Below, one piece after another: positions 7,614-15,458 of a DNA stretch of 64,000 nucleotides; position 1 is the stretch's first letter; every line of letters starts with the position of its first letter. The translations under genes were made by a program, and so were the position numbers. This DNA is from Streptomyces mirabilis (lineage in GTDB: Bacteria; Actinomycetota; Actinomycetes; Streptomycetales; Streptomycetaceae), in contig NZ_JBCJKP010000001.1 in assembly GCF_039503195.1 (NCBI RefSeq), positions 1,240,001 to 1,304,000 on the forward strand, given 5' to 3'. The notes beneath the pieces were generated by a model. That model was not told where the DNA came from and made no database searches. It was given only the letters and a program-made list of their open reading frames with translations.

Positions 7614-8645
7614 TCAGCCCCGGGTGACCGGGACGGGCCGGTCGTACAGGGCCGAGAGGGTCCCGAGGGCGTCCCGGAGCCCGGGCGGGCGGAGCATCCC
7701 ACGCACCGGGCGGCCCGCCCAGCCCGGCCCGCCGAGCAGCACGGCCGGATGACCGCGGGCCCCCTTGACTCCCCACCGGGTGTCCGCGACATGCCGGGCC
7801 AAGGGCAGGTCGGCCGTCGAACGGGTCTGGGCCCACAGCAGTACGGCTTTCGGGCCCAGCCGTCGTACGGCGGCGGTCAGCGCCTCCGTCGGAACCGCCG
7901 CGCCGAACATCCGGGTGGGCAGGCCGAGTTCGACGAGCCCCGCGTGCAGCGCCTCCAGCGCCAGGCTGTGCTGTTCGCCCGGGACGCACGCCAGCACCAC
8001 CGGCCCCGCGGCGGCGGCCGGGCTTCCCACGGGCCCGACCGACGCGGTGGCGCGGTGCAGGGCACGTGAGATGTGCCAGGACAGCAGGTGTTCCACCTCC
8101 ACATAACGGTCGCCGGAGGACTCCCACTTGCGTCCGACCGCGTGCAAGGTCGGCACCATCACCTCGTCCCAGGCGAGGACCACGCCGTAGCGCGCCACGA
8201 GGGAGGCCAGTTGGTCGCCCACGGTCGGTGCGTCGAGACGGACCGCGGCGCGCGCGAGACCCCTGCACTCCTGGCGGACGTCACCGAGCGGGAGCGCGCC
8301 GGCCGCCTGCGAACGATGCCCGCCCGGCCGGTCGCCTCCCCCGGGCAGCTCCGGGCCGGGCCGGTTCCGCCCGACGCCCTCCTGGGCGGTCCTGGCCGCC
8401 TCGGCGGGCGGTACCCCGGCCGAGGTCAGCCGGCACATCTCCTCGAGCATGGCCACGTCCTGCGGCGTCCAGCGGCGGTGCCGTCCGTCGGTACGGACCG
8501 TGGGCCCCACCCCGTACCTCCGGTCCCAGGAACGCAGGGTCGTGGGCGACACCCCGAGGCGGCGGGCCAGGGACCCCGTCGTGACGCCCGCTTCGACGGG
8601 CCGCGCGGCCGCCTCCCGCCCCTGTGCCGGTTGGTTCTCGCCCAT
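7614..8645 (-). CDS. litR: MerR-family regulator with B12-binding domain (LitR/CarH type)
   Basis: The protein has 343 residues. A MerR HTH (about 20-90, TTGSLARRLGVSPTTLRSWDRRYGV) is followed by a helical domain with GRKWESSGDRYVEVEHLLS, close to the Trp-x9-Glu-His motif that contacts the cobalamin upper face in CarH/LitR, and a C-terminal Rossmann-like B12 domain (VLACVPGEQHSLALEALHAGL). Family members are adenosyl-B12 photoreceptor repressors. The gene is divergent from an ECF sigma gene, as litR and litS are in Streptomyces coelicolor, where they drive light-induced genes. No carotenoid genes are in the window. The B12 loop lacks a textbook DxHxxG, so cofactor binding is probable but not proven. 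Confidence 0.82.
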   Translation of the reverse strand: MGENQPAQGREAAARPVEAGVTTGSLARRLGVSPTTLRSWDRRYGVGPTVRTDGRHRRWTPQDVAMLEEMCRLTSAGVPPAEAARTAQEGVGRNRPGPELPGGGDRPGGHRSQAAGALPLGDVRQECRGLARAAVRLDAPTVGDQLASLVARYGVVLAWDEVMVPTLHAVGRKWESSGDRYVEVEHLLSWHISRALHRATASVGPVGSPAAAAGPVVLACVPGEQHSLALEALHAGLVELGLPTRMFGAAVPTEALTAAVRRLGPKAVLLWAQTRSTADLPLARHVADTRWGVKGARGHPAVLLGGPGWAGRPVRGMLRPPGLRDALGTLSALYDRPVPVTRG

Positions 8646-8777
8646 GCGGCGACTATACGACGCACAAACGATGCGAGTTGTCCGTCATGTGCCTCGGTTC
8701 ACACGATGGGGATCACCGGGCGCGTCGCGGGAAGCGCACGGTGACCGGGAGCCCGCCCGAACCGAGGAGCCGTGGCC
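8646..8777. promoter_or_regulatory. divergent litR/sigma promoter region
   Basis: These 132 bp separate the LitR-like start from the ECF sigma start and must hold both promoters. An imperfect inverted repeat, ACAAAC and GTTGT around GATGCGA, lies near 8662-8680 and is the only operator-like sequence I see. Binding by the LitR-like protein is an inference from the gene arrangement. Confidence 0.35.
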
Positions 8778-9371
8778 ATGACCGTGGATTCCATCACCGA
8801 GCAGTGCGTCGACGGGCGGTGGGAGGCGCTCTCCGACACGGATCTGGCCCAGGGCCTGGTGGACGGCGACGAGGAGTGTCTGGCCGCCGCCTACCACCGC
8901 TGGGGAACGCTGGTGCACACACTGGCGGGACGTTCGCTGGGAGACGCCCGGGAGGCCGAGGACGTCACCCAGCAGGTGTTCCTGGCCGCCTGGCAGGGCC
9001 GGCGGGGTTATCGCCCCGAGCGCGGCGCGTTCGCGGGCTGGCTCGTCGGCATCACCCGCCGCAAGATCGCCGACGCGCTGTCCGCGCGGACCCGCCGTAC
9101 CGATCTGGTCGCCGCCGCCGGAGCCCTCCTCGGCCCGGTCGACGACACCCAGGCCCGCCCGGAGACCGTGCTCGACCGCGTCCTCCTGCGCGGCGAGCTC
9201 GCCAGACTTCCCGCGCCCCAGCGCCGGGTGCTGCACCTCGCGTTCTACGAGGACCTGACCCAGCCCCAGATCGCGCAGCGCACCGGCTGGCCACTGGGCA
9301 CCGTCAAGAGCCACTCCCGGCGCGGACTGCACCAGCTGCGCCGGGGGCTGCGCGCGCAGGCCGTCGGCTGA
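8778..9371 (+). CDS. litS: ECF-type RNA polymerase sigma factor (LitS-like)
   Basis: This 197-residue sigma-70 family factor has region 2 (DLAQGLVDGDEECLAAAYHRWG through EDVTQQVFLAAW, about 18-80) and region 4 (LPAPQRRVLHLAFYEDLTQPQIAQRTGWPLGTVKSHSRRG, about 145-190). The ATG at 8778 is preferred over an in-frame GTG at 8772 because GAGGAG at 8764-8769 is 8 nt from the ATG. The divergent MerR-B12 neighbour makes a LitS role likely: transcription of light-induced genes, with candidates here being the photolyase unit. No dedicated anti-sigma gene is adjacent, consistent with control by LitR. The LitS name rests on context. Confidence 0.8.
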   Translation: MTVDSITEQCVDGRWEALSDTDLAQGLVDGDEECLAAAYHRWGTLVHTLAGRSLGDAREAEDVTQQVFLAAWQGRRGYRPERGAFAGWLVGITRRKIADALSARTRRTDLVAAAGALLGPVDDTQARPETVLDRVLLRGELARLPAPQRRVLHLAFYEDLTQPQIAQRTGWPLGTVKSHSRRGLHQLRRGLRAQAVG

Positions 9372-9438
9372 ACTCCTGGATTCGCCACCGCGAGCCGATC
9401 CGCCGGCGGTCGCGGGGCCTGGTCGGGGTGGACCGCGA

Positions 9439-10281
9439 TCACGCCGGAGTCGTTCCCGGACCGTCGGCCCCGCCCGCGTAGCGCGCCAGTTCCCACGGGT
9501 CGTGCGCGCTGAAGACCTCCACCTCGTCGCCGTGCAGCCGCACCAGTTCCCGCAGACGGGCGTGGTTGCCGAGACGCAACGGCCGGTCCACCTCGGTGAT
9601 CTGCTGGAGGACGTCCAGGCCGGGGTGTCCCCGGGGATGGTCCGGGTCGATCTCGTGGTGGAAGTAGTACGCGTCCCCGCAGTGCAGCAGCCGGCGATCA
9701 CCGTCGGCGACGGCTATCGCGCTGTGGCCGCGGGTGTGGCCGCCGAGCGGGACCAGCAGGATCTCGGCGTCCAGGCCCTCCAGCGGGCGCACGGCGTCGA
9801 ATCCGCACCACGCCTCGCCGTGCGGCTGCGCGTACGTCACCCAGTGCGGCCGGTGCGCCCACTGGGCGGGACGGTAGCGGACGCGGTCCTCGGGGTGAGC
9901 CCCGGGGGCCGCCATCGCCGCGCGGTGTTCGGCCTCGCTCAGATGCACCTTGGCCCAGGGGAAGTCGGGCAGTCCCCCGGCATGGTCGAGGTCGAGGTGG
10001 CTGAGGACGACGTGCCGGACGTCCTCCGGGCGGAAGCCGAGCGCGGTGACCTGGTGCAGCGCGGTCTCCGCGAGGTCGAGGACGGGCTGGGCCCGGCCGA
10101 GGAAGTCCGGGCCGAGGCTCTCCTCGGGCCGCGCCACGTCCTGCGTACCGATGCCGCTCTCGACGAGGACGAGCCCGTCCCGGTCGGTCTCCACGAGAAG
10201 ACAGTGGCAGACCGCGGGAAGGCTCCCCTCCTCGGTGTCGATCGTCCGCATGGAGCCGCAGTTCAGGTGATGGATCTTCAT
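9439..10281 (-). CDS. MBL-fold metallo-hydrolase
   Basis: This 280-residue metallo-beta-lactamase-fold hydrolase carries the dinuclear zinc motif as SHLDLDHAGG (about 91-100), a second His in GGHTRGHS, Asp in HCGDAYY and a C-terminal His in SAHDPWEL. The overall pattern resembles the lactonase branch of the superfamily but I cannot name a substrate. It is divergent from a TetR gene across a 133-bp region with two TetR-like half palindromes, so the TetR protein very probably represses it. Confidence 0.85.
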   Translation of the reverse strand: MKIHHLNCGSMRTIDTEEGSLPAVCHCLLVETDRDGLVLVESGIGTQDVARPEESLGPDFLGRAQPVLDLAETALHQVTALGFRPEDVRHVVLSHLDLDHAGGLPDFPWAKVHLSEAEHRAAMAAPGAHPEDRVRYRPAQWAHRPHWVTYAQPHGEAWCGFDAVRPLEGLDAEILLVPLGGHTRGHSAIAVADGDRRLLHCGDAYYFHHEIDPDHPRGHPGLDVLQQITEVDRPLRLGNHARLRELVRLHGDEVEVFSAHDPWELARYAGGADGPGTTPA

Positions 10282-10367
10282 GGTGAGTCCCTTCGGTGGA
10301 TCGATTCGGTGGGTCCCTCGTACGCGCCCGGTACCGCCCGCTCACGAACCCGAGCACATAGCTACCG

Positions 10368-10398
10368 AACGATCGTCAGCTAATTGCGAACGGTCGTT
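10368..10398. promoter_or_regulatory. paired TetR-type operator
   Basis: AACGATCGT (10368-10376) and AACGGTCGTT (10389-10398) are near-identical, individually palindromic sites 21 bp apart, two helical turns, just before the TetR ATG at 10415. This AACGRTCGTT pattern is common for TetR proteins that bind as paired dimers. It would control both the TetR gene and the divergent MBL hydrolase. Confidence 0.7.
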
Positions 10399-10414
10399 AG
10401 GTTAAAGTGACCGT

Positions 10415-11017
10415 ATGAGCCCCCGCAAGTCCGTTGCCGAAACCGCCGCCACGCGGAGCCGGATCATCGCCAGCGCCCTGACGCTGGCCTCCACGGACGG
10501 CCTCGAAGGCCTCACCATCGGCCGCCTGGCGACCGATCTGGAGATGAGCAAGGCCGGAGTGATCGGCCACTTCGGCAGCAAGGAAGCGCTCCAACTCGCC
10601 GTTCTGGCCGCGGCCGTCGAGAGGTTCCGGCTACGCGTGCCGGCCCGGGCCGTCGGCGCCAGACCCGGCACCGAGCGGCTGACGCGCGCCTTCGACGAGT
10701 GGATCGACTACATGACGGAGGGCGAGGGGCACGGGGGCTGCTTCCTCACCTCGGTGGCGAGCGAGTTCGACGGCCGCCCCGGTCCGGTTCGCGACGCGGT
10801 GCTCGACGCGCTCGCCTCATGGTCGGCGTACGTCGCGGCGGAGTTGGGCACGGCGGTCGAAGCCGGCGAACTGCCGCCGCGCACCGATGTGGAACAGCTC
10901 GTCTTCGAGCTCAACGGCGTAGCCCTGGCGGCCGATCAGTCCATCCAGCTCCATCGCGACCCGCAGGCACCCACGCGGGCCCGCCGCGCCGTCACCCGTC
11001 TCCTCAGCGCCCCCTGA
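10415..11017 (+). CDS. TetR/AcrR-family transcriptional regulator
   Basis: The protein has 200 residues. Residues 10-60 are a TetR HTH (TRSRIIASALTLASTDGLEGLTIGRLATDLEMSKAGVIGHFGSKEAL), followed by an all-helical ligand domain with GCFLTSVASEFDGRPGPVRD typical of the TetR_C_6 type. Its start lies 17 bp after the second operator half, so autoregulation and repression of the divergent MBL hydrolase are expected. Confidence 0.88.
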   Translation: MSPRKSVAETAATRSRIIASALTLASTDGLEGLTIGRLATDLEMSKAGVIGHFGSKEALQLAVLAAAVERFRLRVPARAVGARPGTERLTRAFDEWIDYMTEGEGHGGCFLTSVASEFDGRPGPVRDAVLDALASWSAYVAAELGTAVEAGELPPRTDVEQLVFELNGVALAADQSIQLHRDPQAPTRARRAVTRLLSAP

Positions 11018-11155
11018 GGACGGATCCCGCCCCGGCGGAGCGAAAAGCCACCTCTACACATAAAGAAGAAATAAGAGCACAATGAAAACAAGCGGCGCCA
11101 ACCCGCATACCGCACCAGAAGCGGTCAGGCCTGCAAAGAACGAAGGAGACGACTC

Positions 11156-11596
11156 ATGGCCAACGTCTCGCACCCCAGAAGTGACATCACGACCCACCCC
11201 GATGCATCCGAAATGCGGGAGCGGTATGACCGCGTGCTCGGTGGCCGCGACGTGGCGCTCGTCGACGGACCGGTGTTCCTGCTCGGTCTGTACTGCGCCG
11301 TGTCCCCGTGGATACTCCACTACACGACGAGCCAGCCCGCCCTGGCGACACACAACCTCATCATGGGCATCGCCATAGGCCTGCTGGCCCTCGGATTCAC
11401 CAGGGCCCCCGAACGGATGTACGGCCTGAGCTGGTCCATGTGCGCGATGGGCGCGTGGTTGATCATCTCACCGTGGGTGGTCGGAACCAGCCCGGACACC
11501 GGCGTCGTGATCAACAGCATCATCATCGGCGCGTTGGCCGTGGTGCTCGGGGCGCTGTGCGCGGTCACGACGATGAGGAACACTCCTCGGGCGTAG
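11156..11596 (+). CDS. SPW-repeat membrane protein
   Basis: This 146-residue membrane protein has GGAG 7-8 nt before ATG 11156. It carries two SPW repeats, each a pair of transmembrane helices with a Ser-Pro-Trp motif (AVSPWILHY about 46-54; IISPWVVG about 104-111). The family is conserved in actinomycetes with no known biochemical role. The gene stands alone, with an AT-richer 138-bp upstream region and two terminator-like hairpins downstream. Confidence 0.88.
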   Translation: MANVSHPRSDITTHPDASEMRERYDRVLGGRDVALVDGPVFLLGLYCAVSPWILHYTTSQPALATHNLIMGIAIGLLALGFTRAPERMYGLSWSMCAMGAWLIISPWVVGTSPDTGVVINSIIIGALAVVLGALCAVTTMRNTPRA

Positions 11597-11656
11597 GCCC
11601 GACGGACACCCTTCGGAGCAGTCCCCTCCCGGGACCAGCGCCGGAGGCCCCTACCC

Positions 11657-11693
11657 GGGCTCAGCCCCGTGAGTCGATGCCCGAGCTGAGCCC
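11657..11693. terminator. stem-loop downstream of the SPW gene
   Basis: GGGCTCAGC (11657-11665) pairs perfectly with GCTGAGCCC (11685-11693) across a 19-nt loop. It lies 60 bp after the SPW stop. It is not followed by a T run, as usual in this GC-rich group. Confidence 0.5.
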
Positions 11694-11723
11694 AGGCCCA
11701 CGAAAGGAAACGAACAACCCCAC

Positions 11724-11751
11724 AGGCCGGCCCGTCCACACGGACCGGCCT
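11724..11751. terminator. bidirectional stem-loop terminator
   Basis: AGGCCGG-C-CCGT pairs with ACGG-A-CCGGCCT with one mismatch and a 4-nt loop (CCAC). It lies between the SPW gene and the convergent hypothetical gene that ends at 11873, and can serve both. Confidence 0.7.
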
Positions 11752-11872
11752 CCTTCACGCCCGCCCCGCGCGCGTCCCGATCGAGGCGGTCGCCCAGCCA
11801 CGGACAGTTGCGCAGGTGACCGCTTGCGTGTCGGCGGGCCGAAGAGCCGCAGGTCTTTGGATACCGGCGTCT

Positions 11873-12454
11873 CTAGATACCCGCGCCGAGCGACCAGCTG
11901 GGGGTGCTGCCCGCGAGGCGGCAGGTGAGGAAGTACAGCGGAATCGGCGGCGTGTACGGCGAGTCGCCCTCGGGCCGGTGGATCAGACGGGGGCGCGCGG
12001 ACCGTGAGCGCAACAAGGCCCGGGTCCAGGACGGGTCGGCCAGCCGGGCGCCCACCGCGTAGCTGGTGGAGGGCGGCCAGGTGACGCCTATGTGGGAGCC
12101 GGAAGGGACGATCCACCACCACCGCTCGTCGTCGGCGAAGACACAACCGACACGGGGCAGACAGTCCATGATCCGTTCCCCGTGCTCCGGGGAGGTGCCC
12201 ACGGCGTCGTGTCCCAGCGCGGCGGACAACTCGGCGGGTATCGCCAGTCGTGCCGGGGACTCGTGCGGCGGCGCGGTGGGGAGGTACATGCGCAGGCCGA
12301 GGACGGCGGGATACGGGCGCGGTTCGACGGCGGCGGTGTGATCGCGGCCGTCGGGTGCCTGGAGACGGTCTCGGCCGTCGAGGGCGGAAAGGTGGTCGCT
12401 CGGGTGTCCGGCGGGCTGGTGATCGCGCAGGTCAGGAATGTGCTGTCGTTCCAT
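11873..12454 (-). CDS. conserved hypothetical protein linked to XRE/ATP-binding gene set
   Basis: This 193-residue protein has a variable N-terminus and a conserved C-terminal half (GCVFADDERWWWIVPSGSHIGVTWP and PRLIHRPEGDSPYTPPIPLYF). I recognise this as a streptomycete hypothetical commonly found beside anti-sigma-like ATP-binding proteins; no function is known. Its ATG overlaps the 3' end of the ATP-binding gene by 23 bp, which indicates translational coupling in one operon. The overlap leaves the exact start uncertain. Confidence 0.7.
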   Translation of the reverse strand: MERQHIPDLRDHQPAGHPSDHLSALDGRDRLQAPDGRDHTAAVEPRPYPAVLGLRMYLPTAPPHESPARLAIPAELSAALGHDAVGTSPEHGERIMDCLPRVGCVFADDERWWWIVPSGSHIGVTWPPSTSYAVGARLADPSWTRALLRSRSARPRLIHRPEGDSPYTPPIPLYFLTCRLAGSTPSWSLGAGI

Positions 12455-12983
12455 CAGATAAAGATCCTTCGGCCGAGTGGGGGATGGGCCGGGCCATGGT
12501 CACCGTCGCCGGCGAGCCGGTCGACACGATGTCTCCTCCCTTCGACGGCAGTACGGCCCAGACGATGCGTCCGGAGCCGTCGGCGGTGTCTGTGACGCCC
12601 CAGTCGCTGCTCAGGGCGCCGACCAGCAGGAGCCCACGTCCACCCTGGTCGTCGGGCCCCGGCCGGCGCTGGGCCGGAAGGCTCCAGCCGCGGTGCTGAT
12701 CCTCGACCTCGATGTGGAGCCGCTCCTCGGCGACGTGGACTCTGCACACGATCCACTCGCTCGCCGTGTGCGTCAGCGCGTTGGTGACGAGTTCGGAGGT
12801 CACCAGGATCGCGTTGTCGCGGGTCTCGGGGTCGATGCCCCACTCGGTGAGCCACTCACGGACGTCTCTTCGGGCCATACCCACCGAGGCGGGGGCCGCG
12901 GGCAGGGCGAACACACCTGCCCGGTGGGGATGTTCGTCCCCTGGTGGTAGGCCCAAAGGCTGGGGGAGGGAGGGCGGGGTCAT
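12432..12983 (-). CDS. ATP-binding protein, RsbW/anti-sigma-like HATPase
   Basis: This 183-residue protein is a GHKL ATPase of the anti-sigma kinase type: N box ELVTNALTH, G1 box VEDQHRGW, G2 box GGRGLLLVGALSSDWGV. The ATG at 12981-12983 is used because upstream codons lack conserved features. Such proteins are regularly found with XRE-DUF5753 and DUF397 genes, as here (divergent), and are thought to modulate sporulation or antibiotic regulators. The N-terminal segment (SLPQPLGLPPG) comes from a CTCCCCCAGCC sequence that resembles the dispersed repeat in sfnG. Confidence 0.85.
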   Translation of the reverse strand: MTPPSLPQPLGLPPGDEHPHRAGVFALPAAPASVGMARRDVREWLTEWGIDPETRDNAILVTSELVTNALTHTASEWIVCRVHVAEERLHIEVEDQHRGWSLPAQRRPGPDDQGGRGLLLVGALSSDWGVTDTADGSGRIVWAVLPSKGGDIVSTGSPATVTMARPIPHSAEGSLSDGTTAHS

Positions 12984-13290
12984 CGCCGTTCGCCTTTCGT
13001 CTGCCTTCGCACCACAAGCGGTGCCAATGCCGTCCCCCGTGGTCTCGCACTGCCGCGAGATGCACACAACTCGTCGCGCAAGATGCCATGTTGCAGCCCC
13101 GTCTCCCCCAACTGGGCCGCACCACCACTCCCTTCACCGGGCCAGGGACGATAAGACCACTGTGGCAGCTGCCAACAACACCTCGCAACCGACAAGTTGA
13201 AAATTGCAATGTGCCAGGTGCATGCTTCCCCCGTTGACGGATGATCGTGACAGACTGCGACCTCGAAGCCCGCTGCGAGGGGGGTAAGGC
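12984..13290. other. divergent intergenic region, ATP-binding gene / XRE gene
   Basis: The 307 bp hold no gene I can support. An AT-richer stretch at 13196-13215 contains TTGAAA (13197-13202), a fair -35, and the palindrome ATTGCAAT (13203-13210). TTGACG at 13234-13239 is a second possible -35 nearer the XRE start. No convincing -10 was found for either. Confidence 0.4.
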
Positions 13291-14166
13291 GTGTCCACGG
13301 AGACCGACTGGGGCGGCGCCCCCTCCGTTCTGCGCATGATTCTCGGCAAGCAACTCGAGGAGCTGCGCACCCAGGCCGGGCTGACATACGAGCAGGCGGG
13401 CGAGGCCATCGGCGTCAGCCACTCCACCATCCGCCGGATGGAAGCCGCCAAGGTGGCCCGGCTCCGGCTCACCGACGCCGAGAAGCTCCTCCAGACGTAC
13501 GGCGTGACGGACCAGCAGGAGATCGACACCTTCCTGAAGTCGGTCCGCGAGGCCAACAAGCGCGGCTGGTGGCACACCTACCGCGATGTCCTGCCCGACT
13601 GGTTCGCGGCGTATCTGAGCCTGGAGCAGGCGGCCCTCCAGATCCGCGCGTACGAGGCGGAGTTCGTGCACGGGCTGCTGCAGACGGAGGCGTACGCCCG
13701 CGCCCTGCTCGGCGCGGGCAATCCGCACGCCTCGGCCGAGGCGACCGAGCGCCGGGTCGCGCTGCGCATGCGCCGTCAGGAACTGCTGTCCCGGCCCGCT
13801 CCGCCGCGCGTCTGGGTGGTGATGGACGAGACCGTGCTGAGGTGGCCGGTCGGCGGGCCCGAGGTGATGCGCGCGCAGATCGACCATCTGATCGCGGTCA
13901 ACAGGCTCCCCCATGTGACCCTGCAGATCATGCCGTTCAGAAACGGCCCGCATCCGGCCATGCGGGCCGGCGCGTTCCATCTCTTCCGGTTCAGGGCACC
14001 CGAGTTGCCGGACATCGTCTATCTGAGCGGTCTGGTGGGCGCCGTCTACCTCGACAAGGACGACGACGTCGTGGTGTACCGCGAGGCCCTGGACCGGCTG
14101 GGCGCACAGTCGGCGCCCGCCAGGAAGACCGAGGAACTTCTCGGTGCGATTCGCAAGGAGCTATGA
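13291..14166 (+). CDS. XRE-family regulator with DUF5753 domain
   Basis: The protein has 291 residues from a GTG start. HTH at about 18-65 (MILGKQLEELRTQAGLTYEQAGEAIGVSHSTIRRMEAAKV); DUF5753 at about 95-285 with the typical YLSLEQAALQIRAYEAEFVHGLLQTEAYARALL and AGAFHLFRFRAPELPDIVYLSG blocks. Members pair with a small DUF397 protein; here the DUF397 gene begins directly at the stop codon, indicating coupled translation. The pair is considered a developmental or antibiotic regulatory module in Streptomyces, whose mechanism resembles a toxin-antitoxin or anti-regulator pair. Confidence 0.9.
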   Translation: MSTETDWGGAPSVLRMILGKQLEELRTQAGLTYEQAGEAIGVSHSTIRRMEAAKVARLRLTDAEKLLQTYGVTDQQEIDTFLKSVREANKRGWWHTYRDVLPDWFAAYLSLEQAALQIRAYEAEFVHGLLQTEAYARALLGAGNPHASAEATERRVALRMRRQELLSRPAPPRVWVVMDETVLRWPVGGPEVMRAQIDHLIAVNRLPHVTLQIMPFRNGPHPAMRAGAFHLFRFRAPELPDIVYLSGLVGAVYLDKDDDVVVYREALDRLGAQSAPARKTEELLGAIRKEL

Positions 14167-14403
14167 GTGCACCACCACATACGCAACGGTATGCCGTCCC
14201 GGGAACTGGGCACGCAGGGCTGGTCCAAGCCGTGGAGCGACGACGCGGGCGGCGCCTGCGTCGAGGCGAAGAAACTGGGCGACGGCCGGATCGCGCTGCG
14301 TCAGTCCACCGATCCCGAAGGGCCCGCCCTGGTTTTCACGCCCCGTGAAATGACGAGCTTTCTTGCGGGCGTCAAGGCGGGAGAGGCCGACTTCCTCCTC
14401 TGA
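14167..14403 (+). CDS. DUF397 domain protein
   Basis: This 78-residue protein carries the DUF397 pattern: WSKPWSDDAGGACVEAKKLGDG, RQSTDPEGPALVFTPREMTSFLAGVKAGEADFL. It starts at GTG 14167, the base after the XRE stop codon; an alternative ATG lies at 14191. The family partners the upstream XRE-DUF5753 protein and is thought to antagonise or complete it. Confidence 0.88.
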   Translation: MHHHIRNGMPSRELGTQGWSKPWSDDAGGACVEAKKLGDGRIALRQSTDPEGPALVFTPREMTSFLAGVKAGEADFLL

Positions 14404-14433
14404 CAACCTTGTCTGATTCCTATGTCCTGTTCT

Positions 14434-14483
14434 TTCCCCCACGAAGTTCCTGTTCCCCACGAAGTTCTCTTTCCCCCACGAAC
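14434..14483 (+). repeat. three direct repeats upstream of the DUF574 methyltransferase
   Basis: TTCCCCCACGAAGTTCCTG (14434-14452), TTCCCCACGAAGTTCTCT (14453-14470) and TTCCCCCACGAAC (14471-14483) are contiguous near-identical copies about 18-19 bp long. They lie between the DUF397 stop and the methyltransferase Shine-Dalgarno at 14509. The periodicity of almost two helical turns would suit a multimeric regulator; slippage is the alternative. Confidence 0.75.
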
Positions 14484-14521
14484 ACCGGCCGTGTACCGAC
14501 GACTTGATGGGAGGGGCGGCG

Positions 14522-15334
14522 TTGCCCGACAACGGATGGCCTGCCGACCGTATCGACACCGAGAGCGCACACTCCGCGCGCATCTACGACTACATCCTGG
14601 GCGGTAAGGACTACTATCCCGCCGACAAGGAGGCGGGCGACGCGATGGCGCGGGAGTGGCCCGCCCTGCCGATCCACATGAAGGCCAACCGCGACTGGAT
14701 GAACCGCGCGGTGGCCTATCTGGCCAAGGAGGCGGGGATACGCCAGTTCCTCGACATCGGCACCGGCATCCCCACCTCCCCCAATCTGCACGAGATCGCC
14801 CAGTCGGTGGCCCCCGACTCCCGGGTCGTCTACGTGGACAACGACCCCATCGTCCTCACCCTGTCGCAGGGTTTACTGTCGAGCACCCCCGAGGGCAAGA
14901 CCGCCTACGTCGAGGCGGACATGCTCGACCCGGCGACGATCCTGGGCGCGGCGGAACTGCGCGACACCCTCGACCTCACCCGGCCGGTCGCCCTCACGGT
15001 GATCGCGATCGTCCACTTCGTCCTGGACGAGGACGACGCGGTCGGCATCGTCCGGCGCCTACTGGAGCCCCTTCCCTCGGGCAGCTACCTGGCGATGTCC
15101 ATCGGCACCGCCGAGTTCGCACCCGACGAGGTGGCCCGCGTCGCCCGTGAGTACGCGGCTCGCAACATGCCCATGCGGCTTCGCACCCACGCGGAGGCCG
15201 AGGAGTTCTTCGAGGGCCTCGAACTCGTCGAGCCCGGCGTCGTCCAGGTCCACAAGTGGCACCCGGACGGCACGGAGACGAGCATCCGCGACGAGGACAT
15301 CGCGATGTACGGGGTGGTGGCCCGCAAGCCGTAG
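14522..15334 (+). CDS. SAM-dependent methyltransferase, DUF574 (Methyltransf_19) family
   Basis: The protein has 270 residues from TTG 14522, chosen because GGGAGGGG (14509-14516) ends 5 nt before it; an in-frame TTG at 14504 would place the ribosome site inside the gene. Conserved blocks are SARIYDYILGGKDYYPADKEAGD, the SAM-binding FLDIGTGIPTSPNLHEIAQ and VVYVDNDPIVL. The family is abundant in streptomycetes and its substrates are mostly unknown. Codon 118 (14873-14875) is TTA, so expression may depend on the bldA tRNA and be developmentally timed. A strong hairpin follows the stop. Confidence 0.88.
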   Translation: MPDNGWPADRIDTESAHSARIYDYILGGKDYYPADKEAGDAMAREWPALPIHMKANRDWMNRAVAYLAKEAGIRQFLDIGTGIPTSPNLHEIAQSVAPDSRVVYVDNDPIVLTLSQGLLSSTPEGKTAYVEADMLDPATILGAAELRDTLDLTRPVALTVIAIVHFVLDEDDAVGIVRRLLEPLPSGSYLAMSIGTAEFAPDEVARVAREYAARNMPMRLRTHAEAEEFFEGLELVEPGVVQVHKWHPDGTETSIRDEDIAMYGVVARKP

Positions 15335-15350
15335 CCCGTCCGCTCCCCAC

Positions 15351-15397
15351 CACCCGTGCCGCCGGCCCCACGCGAAAGGGGCCCGGCGGCACGGGTG
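15351..15397. terminator. strong stem-loop between convergent genes
   Basis: CACCCGTGCCGCCGG-CCCC pairs with GGGGCCCGGCGGCACGGGTG over 19 bp with one bulged base and an 8-nt loop (ACGCGAAA). It starts 16 bp after the methyltransferase stop and ends 61 bp before the convergent regulator stop. Confidence 0.85.
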
Positions 15398-15458
15398 CCC
15401 CTGCGGGTGCCAGGCGGCACGGACGTTCTCGTCGGCCGAGCGCCCGGGTCTGTCCGGC

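Noticed and set aside
12936..12974. Second copy of the dispersed repeat in the ATP-binding gene start
   Set aside because: It shares only the CTCCCCCA... beginning with the sfnG element; similarity is too short to call a copy.
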